Source: Spirochaetia bacterium
GTDB taxonomy: Bacteria; Spirochaetota; Spirochaetia; Treponematales; Treponemataceae
Reading direction: 5' to 3'
NCBI GenBank assembly: GCA_022768865.1
Contig: JALELH010000018.1
Span: 1-64,000 of the forward strand
Length of the DNA: 64,000 nucleotides
Positions 57,416 to 64,000 of this stretch are shown one piece after another. Below the pieces are notes generated by a model that was not told the DNA's origin, did not search any database, and saw nothing but the letters and a program-made list of their open reading frames with translations. Positions within the stretch are counted from its first letter, which is position 1. The number at the start of each line of letters is the position of its first letter. Made by a program: the position numbers and the translations under genes.

Positions 57416-59667
57416 TTAATTTCCCCATTTTCTACGGAAACTTTTACTTTGCCACCCTTGGTCAAACTGCCAAACAACAGCTCATCTATTAAGGCTGATG
57501 CTATTTTTTCCTCTGCATATCGCTGAATATTCCTTGCTCCAAATTCTTCACTCAAGGCTTTTCCTGCAATAAAATCATAAACTTCTGATTCCGTAATCAG
57601 CTCAACTTTCTTTGTTTCAAGGCGTTTTGCAATGGCATCGACTGCTTTACGTGCAATCCTTATGGCATTTTCTTTTCCAAGCTGATTAAAGTAAACAATT
57701 TTATCCAGTCGATTTCTGAATTCCGGTGTAAACGTTTTGTCAACGGCATCTTTTAGGGCAAAACTATCATTTATAAGTTTATTTTCTGAACTTCCAAAGC
57801 CCGGAACATTTTTGCCCATATCACCTGCACCACAATTGCTGGTAAAAATAATAAGGCAGTTCCTGAAATCAGCCTTTCTACCCTGACTGTCCGTCAAAGT
57901 TCCATAATCCAGAACCTGAAGCAAGGTATTGTAAATATCTTTATGAGCCTTCTCAATTTCATCAAAAAGAATTACAGCATGACTTTCCTTTCTGACGGCT
58001 TCCGTTAAAACACCACCATTTTCATAGCCTATATAACCTGGCGCAGAGCCAATAAGACGGCTGATGGAATAAGATTCCTGATATTCACTCATATCAAATC
58101 GCAAAAGCTTTATTCCAAGTTTTTCCGATAAAACTTTTGCAAGTTCTGTTTTTCCAACACCAGTTGGGCCGACAAACAAAAAACTTGCTTCAGGTTTTTC
58201 AAGGTTACGGAACCCTGCCCTTGCCTTTTTTACTGCGGCACAAACCGAATCAACGGCTTCATCCTGACCAAAAATTTCTGCCTTAATCTTTTCGTTAAAG
58301 GCCTTTAGATTTTCTTTTTCTTTACCACTTAAATTTTCCAGCGGAACTTTAGCCATTCTTGAAACTACATGACGAATTTCATTTACTGTAACTTTTGTTT
58401 TTTTATGAAGCCTTGCATAAACACCGCTTTCATCAATTACATCTATGGCTTTATCCGGCAGTCTTCTTTCTGTAAAGAAACGCACTGATAAATCTACAGC
58501 AAGAGCAAGACAATCCGGTGAATATTTTACATTATGAAATTCTTCATATTTTGGAAGAATACCTTTTAAAATTTTTATACATTCATCACGAGTTGGCTCA
58601 AGAATATCAATTTTCTGAAACCTTCTTGCCAAAGCCCGGTCTTTTTCAAAAATCTTTGCATACTCTTCAAAAGTCGTTGAGCCAATGCAGCGCAAATTTC
58701 CCTTGCCAAGTGCCGGTTTTAAAATATTTGCCACATCAAGACCACCGCTGGAATTATTGCCCGTGCCTGCACCTATCATGGTATGAATTTCATCTATAAA
58801 TAAAATTGCCTTAGGCTTTATTTGCAAAGCTTCTACAAGTTTTTTAATTCTACTTTCAAAATCTCCGCGGTATTTTGTTCCTGCCACAAGTGAACTTATT
58901 TCAACAGAATAAATTTCTACATCTCGTAAGTATTCAGGAACATTCCCATCTGCAATACGCTGAGCAATACCTTCCGTAATTGTTGTTTTTCCAACACCTG
59001 CATCGCCAACATGCAAAGGATTATTTTTTGTCCTGCGGCATAAGATTTCTATTGTGCGCTCAATTTCATCTTCCCTGCCAACAAGTTTATCAAGTTTTCC
59101 TTCCCTTGCTTTTGCCGTAAGATTTACTGCAAATTTTTCCAGAATTTCATATATACTTTTTTCAGCCTGAATTGCTGCGTCTTCTACAATCTGATCAATA
59201 TCATTCCCGGGAGAATCAAAAAACACAGGATTAGTTTTATGAATCTCACGTGCAGCAATAAGAATTTCCATATCAATTTCATTGTTTTTCAGAATATGAT
59301 AAATATTGAGCCGGCTGTCAGAAACAAGAGCAAACAGATAATGAAAAACGGTAATTTCATCTGTGTTTTCTTTCAATGCAAAAGATTCTGCCTTTATAAG
59401 AACTTCATCATACAAAACAGAATGAGGAGCTTCATCTTTTTCCTTGTATTTTACTACATTTGCAGGACAATATTCTTCAAGAAATTCAAGAAGTTCATCT
59501 TCTACATTTATTAAATTAATATCCGGATGAAGTCCTAGAACCCTGCCAACATAGGAATCCAGTATGCAACAAAAAACAAGTTCCGGCGTTGCAAATTCAA
59601 TGCCCTTTTTCAGAACAAGTTCATCGGCATGTTGTAAAACGCTTCTCAGTTCTTCAGAGTATTCCAT
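57400..59667 (-). CDS. clpA: ATP-dependent Clp protease ATPase subunit ClpA
   Basis: 755 residues, normal length. An N-terminal Clp_N domain (about 1-150) is followed by the first AAA+ module with Walker A GDAGVGKTTI near 218 and LFIDEIHTMIGAGTGNNSSGG. The second module has Walker A FVGPTGVGKTELAK near 490 and VILFDEIEKAHKD. It lacks the ClpB middle coiled coil, which identifies ClpA. It unfolds substrates for ClpP, which is not in this window. Its ATG overlaps the clpS stop (TAATG). Confidence 0.97.
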   Translation of the reverse strand: MEYSEELRSVLQHADELVLKKGIEFATPELVFCCILDSYVGRVLGLHPDINLINVEDELLEFLEEYCPANVVKYKEKDEAPHSVLYDEVLIKAESFALKENTDEITVFHYLFALVSDSRLNIYHILKNNEIDMEILIAAREIHKTNPVFFDSPGNDIDQIVEDAAIQAEKSIYEILEKFAVNLTAKAREGKLDKLVGREDEIERTIEILCRRTKNNPLHVGDAGVGKTTITEGIAQRIADGNVPEYLRDVEIYSVEISSLVAGTKYRGDFESRIKKLVEALQIKPKAILFIDEIHTMIGAGTGNNSSGGLDVANILKPALGKGNLRCIGSTTFEEYAKIFEKDRALARRFQKIDILEPTRDECIKILKGILPKYEEFHNVKYSPDCLALAVDLSVRFFTERRLPDKAIDVIDESGVYARLHKKTKVTVNEIRHVVSRMAKVPLENLSGKEKENLKAFNEKIKAEIFGQDEAVDSVCAAVKKARAGFRNLEKPEASFLFVGPTGVGKTELAKVLSEKLGIKLLRFDMSEYQESYSISRLIGSAPGYIGYENGGVLTEAVRKESHAVILFDEIEKAHKDIYNTLLQVLDYGTLTDSQGRKADFRNCLIIFTSNCGAGDMGKNVPGFGSSENKLINDSFALKDAVDKTFTPEFRNRLDKIVYFNQLGKENAIRIARKAVDAIAKRLETKKVELITESEVYDFIAGKALSEEFGARNIQRYAEEKIASALIDELLFGSLTKGGKVKVSVENGEIKCVIA

Positions 59668-59978
59668 TAGTCTTCTTCCACTTTAACTTGCAAAGGAAAT
59701 CCATTTGCCCTGGCTTTTTGTATTACGGAACGGGCTTTTGTTGCAGCAATGTCATATGGATAAACACCTGCAACACCCCTGCCCGATTCATGAATTTCAA
59801 GCATTAAGGAATTTGCTTCTTCTAGTGTTTTATTAAAAAACGTCATCAGTACTTCCACTACAAATTCCATTGTTGTATAGTCATCATTATAAAAAACAAC
59901 TTTGTATTGTGGAGGAATATCAAATTCAACTGCTACATCTGAATCTGTTTCACCTGAATACTGAATATTATTAGCCAT
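59667..59978 (-). CDS. clpS: ClpS adaptor protein
   Basis: 103 residues from the ATG at 59976-59978; the longer frame overlaps psd and is rejected. It has the N-degron pocket motif YKVVFYNDDYTTMEFVVEVL, where Asn-Asp-Asp and the hydrophobic cavity bind N-terminal Leu/Phe/Trp/Tyr, and later HESGRGVAGVYPYDIAATK. It delivers N-degron substrates to ClpA. It begins four bases after psd and overlaps clpA. Confidence 0.96.
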   Translation of the reverse strand: MANNIQYSGETDSDVAVEFDIPPQYKVVFYNDDYTTMEFVVEVLMTFFNKTLEEANSLMLEIHESGRGVAGVYPYDIAATKARSVIQKARANGFPLQVKVEED

Positions 59979-59982
59979 AAAA

Positions 59983-60804
59983 TTAAGCCTTATTTGCAAT
60001 CCACTGACCAATTTTAACGCGGACTTCACCCTTTCTAAGGTTCTGTTCAAGTTCCGGCAAAAGCTTTATTTTTCCTTTTTCAAAAAGAAGTGCAATTGTT
60101 GAACCATGTAAATCAAAATAACCTTTTTCTTCACCCTTTTTAACTGCACAGTTTTCGTGATGATTTATAATTCCGCCTACGCTGAATGCGCCAATTTCAA
60201 CTGATGCCACATCCCCAAAATTTTCTGTATGAAGAATATTCCAGTTGCGCCTGTTTAGGGTAAAAACTTTATATTTTTCCAAAGCCAAAGGCTGAACACA
60301 ATAAAGCTTTCCTTTTATAAAATGATTTTCTTCAACTGTTGCATTATCACAATAAATGTAGCGGTGATAGTCAGTTGCACAAAGACGAAAAACCAGACAT
60401 TTTCCGCCAATGAATTTTTTACCAGTTTCTTCATTCTGAAAGAAGTCGTTTAAACTGTAATCTGCTCCTTTAATGCTAAAAGTACTGTCATTTTTAATAT
60501 CATAAGATGTTAAAAGACTATCACACGGGCTTATAAAATGATCAGGTTCACTGTCAAAAATTACAATGGCTTTTTTACGTGTAAAAAAATCATTAAACGA
60601 ATGAAACTTTTTACCTGCCCATTCGCTTAAATTGATACCATTTCTTTTAACAAATGGCCTGATTACTGGAATGGACAAAGGAGAACGCAGAAACAAACCA
60701 AGCAGAGCCGGAACTTTTAATGCAAGAATCAGTTCAAGAAGAACCCTGCCAGGCTTTGTTCCATAAAGAAATATAACTGACTTGTCATTTGGGTTTTTAT
60801 TCAT
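59983..60804 (-). CDS. psd: Phosphatidylserine decarboxylase
   Basis: 273 residues; converts phosphatidylserine to phosphatidylethanolamine at the inner membrane. FHSFNDFFTRK lies near the N-terminus, with CDS in place of the usual A-D/P-x-D-G stretch, then DYHRYIYCDN with the conserved His, and the self-cleavage site LHGSTIALLFEKGK near 233, where the chain splits before Ser to make the pyruvoyl group. It starts six bases after pssA and ends four bases before clpS. Confidence 0.95.
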   Translation of the reverse strand: MNKNPNDKSVIFLYGTKPGRVLLELILALKVPALLGLFLRSPLSIPVIRPFVKRNGINLSEWAGKKFHSFNDFFTRKKAIVIFDSEPDHFISPCDSLLTSYDIKNDSTFSIKGADYSLNDFFQNEETGKKFIGGKCLVFRLCATDYHRYIYCDNATVEENHFIKGKLYCVQPLALEKYKVFTLNRRNWNILHTENFGDVASVEIGAFSVGGIINHHENCAVKKGEEKGYFDLHGSTIALLFEKGKIKLLPELEQNLRKGEVRVKIGQWIANKA

Positions 60805-60810
60805 AAAATT

Positions 60811-61446
60811 CTAGTAATAAAAAAGAGCTGCGATTTCTGCAATACCAACACAAATAAGAACTATTTTTCCAAGAAGATTTGGCTTAATAAGTTTAAACGG
60901 ACTGATAAAAGCAATACCGCAAACAATAAGGATTGCAGCACCAACATATTCACTGAACGGCTTTTTTACAACGCTGCAAATATCATAAATAGCAGGCATA
61001 ATAAGCGCAATGGAAGTTACCGGCAGACCTTTGTAAATATGACGTTCTTCTGTTGTTCCTTTCTGACGTTCTGCTTCATCAACATTAAAAAATGCAAGAC
61101 GAATAAGGGCACAAAGAAGATAACATGCACAGATTGCAGTTACAATGTTATGAGCCGGTACATATTTACTTTCACAGCCAAGCTTGTAAACAATCATTGC
61201 AGGAAGGACACCGTAACAGATAAGATCGCTCATGGAATCAATCTGAATTCCAAAATTCTTTTCAAAACTGGTCCGGTTCTTTTTTGTGGAAGCAACTTTA
61301 CCGTCAAACATATCAAGAATTCCGGATACCATAAGACAAAGAATAGCTTCCTTATAATTACCATCTAGAACATAACTGATGCCGACAAAAGAAACAATCA
61401 TTGCAACATAAGTCATAACAACCGTGTAATTGTATACACCTAACAT
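60811..61446 (-). CDS. pssA: CDP-diacylglycerol-serine O-phosphatidyltransferase
   Basis: 211 residues; makes phosphatidylserine in the inner membrane. The CDP-alcohol phosphotransferase signature is at 45-75: D-M-F-D-G-K-V-A followed by G-I-Q-I-D-S-M-S-D, matching D-G-x-x-A-R-x8-G-x3-D-x3-D except that Arg is Ser (KVAS). About six membrane segments follow. It works directly with psd, the next gene, and is the first gene of the pssA-psd-clpS-clpA-aat operon. Confidence 0.93.
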   Translation of the reverse strand: MLGVYNYTVVMTYVAMIVSFVGISYVLDGNYKEAILCLMVSGILDMFDGKVASTKKNRTSFEKNFGIQIDSMSDLICYGVLPAMIVYKLGCESKYVPAHNIVTAICACYLLCALIRLAFFNVDEAERQKGTTEERHIYKGLPVTSIALIMPAIYDICSVVKKPFSEYVGAAILIVCGIAFISPFKLIKPNLLGKIVLICVGIAEIAALFYY

Positions 61447-61462
61447 ATTTATCCCCTATATT

Positions 61463-62071
61463 TTATACGCTTTTTCCAAGATAACCAAAAACCAAACTGT
61501 ATGCCAGAATGGTCCATGGTTTTGAAGTTAAAAGTATAATAATAAACTTTTTGTATGACAAATGGGTCAACCCCGAAAAGTAACACAAAAAGTCATCAGG
61601 CGAAAAAGGAAAGGTAATTGCTATCCAGAGAAATACTGAATAGTTTTTTCTGTTCCTGTTTAGCCACTTTATACATTTATTATAATGCTTTTCTCCCATA
61701 AGCGAACTTACAAAAGAAACTCCAAATTTACGTGACAAGGTAAAGGCAAGAATGGATCCTGCACAAATACCTATGTAACTGCAAAAAAAGCCTTCAACTG
61801 TACCAAACAAAGTAGCACCTACAATGCACCCCAAAGCACCCGGAATTACAGTGTAAACTACTTTTACTGCCTGGAAGAAAGCCAGAACCAAAGGCCCGTA
61901 TATTCCAAAGGAGTCAATATATTCCCGAAGACTATCCTCGGATTTAAATCTTCCCTTTGAATATTCATAGACAAAAAAAAACGTCATGGCAATAAAGCTA
62001 AGAAAAAAAACAATCGTAAGAACTTTCTTTACGTTTTTGCCTGAAAAATTTTTGTCCTCTTTTACTTCCAT
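61463..62071 (-). CDS. TVP38/TMEM64 (VTT domain) membrane protein
   Basis: 202 residues with an N-terminal membrane segment, then a VTT/DedA-superfamily domain: YGPLVLAFFQAVKVVYTVIPGALGCIVGATLFGTVEGFFCSYIGICAG, then the F-x-x-x-R-K-F-G segment and FSPDDFLCYFSGLTHLSYKKF. VTT proteins are lipid scramblases or transporters. The location 16 bases before pssA, in the same direction, supports a role in phospholipid handling. Confidence 0.85.
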   Translation of the reverse strand: MEVKEDKNFSGKNVKKVLTIVFFLSFIAMTFFFVYEYSKGRFKSEDSLREYIDSFGIYGPLVLAFFQAVKVVYTVIPGALGCIVGATLFGTVEGFFCSYIGICAGSILAFTLSRKFGVSFVSSLMGEKHYNKCIKWLNRNRKNYSVFLWIAITFPFSPDDFLCYFSGLTHLSYKKFIIILLTSKPWTILAYSLVFGYLGKSV

Positions 62072-62131
62072 AACTGTACGAGTCTAACAGATTTTGAAAA
62101 AAATATATAGATGGAAGTAAAATATAACAAT

Positions 62132-62797
62132 TTATTGCTTTTCCCCTTTCAAAAATGGTTCTGCAACTTTTACCTGAAAAAAGTCAACTAAAGGACCCAT
62201 AAAAAAGGCCGTAACAATTGTTGCAATTCCAACAACAGACTGAATGCCGTCAATTTTTTTCGTTGCAAGAAGATAAAATCCTACGCCAGAAGCAACACAA
62301 ACCACATCTGTAATAATCCTTATGTATTTAAATTTCCAGACATGCCATGTATTAGAAATAATCAAGGCAACAGCATCATAGGTTGAAACGCCTAAATCTG
62401 CCGTAATGTAAAAAGACGATGCAAAACAAAGTATTCCGAATCCTATAACAAGAAAAGCGATGCGAAGGGTAAGGGCAGGGGCCGGAAACAAATTCTGCAG
62501 CAGCTCAAAAGAAAACTGAACCACATAACCAAGCAGAAATAAATTTATGAACGTGGCAAGACCTATATAATGCCTGTCAAAAATCAGACTGAATAAAAGC
62601 AAAACTGCATTGGCAATCATATAAAGGGTTCCAAAATTAATTGGAATCAGGGCATCAAGGCCTGCCATTAAAGACTGAAATGGATCAATTCCAAAAACTG
62701 AGTTCTTAAAAAAACCGACAGCAATGCCGCTTACAAGAACTCCAATCGTACTCATAAGACAGCGTTTTACAAAATGGTCACGCTTAAAAACATTCAT
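62132..62797 (-). CDS. YczE/YyaS/YitT family membrane protein
   Basis: 221 residues in five or six membrane segments. The repeated glycine-rich pattern GFFKNSVFGIDPFQSLMAGL and SSFYITADLGVSTYDAVALIIS is typical of the YczE/YyaS branch. The function is unknown in the family. It stands between the exported protein and the VTT gene with a 60-base gap on the downstream side. Confidence 0.75.
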   Translation of the reverse strand: MNVFKRDHFVKRCLMSTIGVLVSGIAVGFFKNSVFGIDPFQSLMAGLDALIPINFGTLYMIANAVLLLFSLIFDRHYIGLATFINLFLLGYVVQFSFELLQNLFPAPALTLRIAFLVIGFGILCFASSFYITADLGVSTYDAVALIISNTWHVWKFKYIRIITDVVCVASGVGFYLLATKKIDGIQSVVGIATIVTAFFMGPLVDFFQVKVAEPFLKGEKQ

Positions 62798-62818
62798 TTA
62801 TTTTCCTCCATAATAAAA

Positions 62819-63625
62819 TTAAAACTGCAAATAAAACCAGCGGTAAATTGCATCAAGACGTTCATTCATAAGTTTTTTTATTACTCTTCTTATGCTGAAC
62901 ATCTTTAAAATATTTTCATAATTGGCATCTGCTGAAATATAAAAAAGGAAGTCATCACCACAATCCGTAACATGAATATTGATTTTAAGATTTTCCTTTC
63001 TGCAGGCTTTTATTCCAAACAGCCCCAGATTACTTAAATTTTTTATTGAAAGATAAAGTTCATTCTGGTTCATTTTATAATTAAGGACAAAAACTAAATT
63101 ACCCAAAAGCCTGTCCTGCTGGTAGCAGTAAATTTTTTTACCATCGCAATTTTTTGTAACTTCATCAGGAATGACTTTATCTTTCTGGGGCTTTTCCAAA
63201 GTGCAGACTTTTTTATATAGAACAATTCCATCAGGATCTGATTCTGAAAACCTGTAGCACATTCCGCTCATGTTGGACAAAGCAGTAAAAATTTCAGAAA
63301 TATTTTCTATTGAAATTTCACTTACACTTTTCTGGCCGTCCTTTGCACCGGCAAGAAGTTCTTTTTTTGAAATTAAATATAAAAACTCGGCAGTGTAGGG
63401 ACTGTCTTTTTTTTCTATCCTAGAATTTATAATTTCTTCCCTATAATGACTTAAAGGTACAAGAGAAAGTGAATTGTCTTCTTCTTCGTGTATAACCCTA
63501 ACATTTTTTGTCTTCACAAGTTCTTCAACAAATTCAGCGGGAACTACTTCATCTATTGTAGAAGCAAAAAACCAAGTATGAATAAAAATACTTAAAATAA
63601 TTAAAATGCTTATTTTTTTTTCCAC
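62819..63625 (-). CDS. Exported protein of unknown function
   Basis: 268 residues. A signal peptide (ISILIILSIFIHTWFFAS) has no lipobox. The mature part has conserved-looking Cys residues (five or more) and LSIKNLSNLGLFGIKACRKENLKINIHVTDCGDDFLFYISADANYENI. The closest recollection is a family of treponemal exported proteins with no assigned role; I do not claim a name. It is 21 bases upstream of the YczE-like gene and divergent from the rubrerythrin. Confidence 0.7.
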   Translation of the reverse strand: MEKKISILIILSIFIHTWFFASTIDEVVPAEFVEELVKTKNVRVIHEEEDNSLSLVPLSHYREEIINSRIEKKDSPYTAEFLYLISKKELLAGAKDGQKSVSEISIENISEIFTALSNMSGMCYRFSESDPDGIVLYKKVCTLEKPQKDKVIPDEVTKNCDGKKIYCYQQDRLLGNLVFVLNYKMNQNELYLSIKNLSNLGLFGIKACRKENLKINIHVTDCGDDFLFYISADANYENILKMFSIRRVIKKLMNERLDAIYRWFYLQF

Positions 63626-63667
63626 GAATAAATCTTACCACACAATTATAAATTTTAAAACTTTTTA

Positions 63668-63696
63668 TTGACAAATGACATTTTCTATAATACAAT
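63668..63696 (+). promoter_or_regulatory. Consensus promoter of the rubrerythrin gene
   Basis: TTGACA (63668-63673), 17 bases, TACAAT (63691-63696). Transcription would begin near 63703, inside the operator palindrome. Confidence 0.8.
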
Positions 63697-63701
63697 CAAT
63701 A

Positions 63702-63716
63702 TTGTAATGATTACAA
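63702..63716. promoter_or_regulatory. PerR/Fur-type 7-1-7 operator
   Basis: TTGTAATgATTACAA is a perfect 7-1-7 palindrome, one base per arm different from the PerR consensus TTATAATnATTATAA. It overlaps the transcription start of the rubrerythrin gene, where a repressor would block it. Confidence 0.75.
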
Positions 63717-63761
63717 ATTACTAATCTAACAAGACAACAACATTTTTGGAGGAATTTTAAT

Positions 63762-64000
63762 ATGAAGAAATGGAGATGTAAAGTTTGCGGTTATGTTCAC
63801 ACTGGAGATAATGCACCTGAAGTATGTCCACAGTGTAAGGCAAAGAATCCATGGGTAGAAGTTAAGGAAGATGCAGGATTTGCATGCGAACACGAAGTTG
63901 GAGTTGCACAGGGTCTTGATGCAGAAGTTGTTCAGGGACTCCGCGATAACTTTAACGGTGAATGTTCAGAAGTCGGAATGTATCTTGCAATGAGCCGCCA
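63762..64000 (+). CDS. Rubrerythrin with N-terminal rubredoxin domain, partial
   Basis: 79 codons are visible. An N-terminal rubredoxin-like knuckle pair ([12 protein letters not shown] and CPQCKAK) is followed by the start of a rubrerythrin domain ([24 protein letters not shown]) with the first Glu ligand of the diiron site. A rubredoxin placed before the diiron domain is the reverse-rubrerythrin order known from Clostridium, where it acts as NADH-linked peroxidase under PerR. A GGAGGA site precedes the ATG. The right edge cuts the gene. Confidence 0.92.
   Translation, partial: MKKWRCKVCGYVHTGDNAPEVCPQCKAKNPWVEVKEDAGFACEHEVGVAQGLDAEVVQGLRDNFNGECSEVGMYLAMSR

Overview
The window looks like a chromosomal segment of a host-associated Treponema or close spirochaete relative. 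This is inferred from the AT-rich coding, the four-S1-domain RpsA-like protein, the MoxR/Bat-type von Willebrand operon, a membrane-anchored HTH regulator, the TVP38/PssA/Psd lipid genes and rubrerythrin-based oxygen defence. A secreted GH53 galactanase and an extracytoplasmic sugar-sensing two-component system suggest a plant-fibre-rich gut or rumen habitat. Species cannot be named from sequence reading alone.

Layout. 1-4.7 kb: oligopeptide ABC importer (oppA, oppB and a fused OppC-OppD protein running off the left edge). 4.7-9.5 kb: dihydrofolate reductase, pyruvate phosphate dikinase with a histone-like tail, a small heat-shock protein and a candidate small RNA. 9.5-12.8 kb: an Omp85-like outer-membrane protein, a second candidate small RNA, tRNA-Ala with a duplicated 3' end, a flavin reductase and an HTH membrane protein. 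12.8-18.3 kb: DJ-1 protein, a signalling operon (double-receiver protein, sensorless hybrid kinase with HPt, PHP phosphatase), a DksA/TraR zinc finger protein and IF-1.

18.2-33 kb is an accessory island: BrnT/BrnA toxin-antitoxin, a decayed DUF4143 ATPase, an Rpn nuclease with a second degenerate 3' end, and a type I restriction-modification operon hsdM-hsdS-(DUF262)-(DUF262+HNH)-hsdR. Six 23-bp tandem repeats lie upstream of hsdM. A divergent XRE repressor/ImmA-type metallopeptidase pair and an HU-like protein follow. A shared terminator-like hairpin recurs at 18.3, 19.7 and 20.8 kb, at the module boundaries.

33-41 kb: DnaJ-domain protein, Smr protein and the MoxR-DUF58-BatA-BatB/C-BatD operon. 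41-46.3 kb: a sugar-sensing system (anchored periplasmic binding protein, YesM/LytS kinase, YesN regulator) plus a second sugar-binding lipoprotein. 46.3-55.7 kb: YchJ-like SEC-C protein, RlmB, GH53 galactanase, a class 3 lipase with a barrel-like C-terminus, GNAT, RlpA, an S1 protein and a UDG-like protein. 55.7-64 kb: PyrE, a long palindromic element, then an operon joining phosphatidylethanolamine synthesis (pssA, psd) to the N-degron pathway (clpS, clpA, aat), membrane proteins, and rubrerythrin at the right edge under a PerR-like operator.

The items I rate highest are the restriction operon with two embedded DUF262 proteins and its repeat array, the two candidate small RNAs with exposed anti-Shine-Dalgarno segments, the dispersed palindromic element, the lipase-barrel protein and the dikinase with a histone H1-like tail. 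All coordinates and motifs were read by eye; no database search was run.
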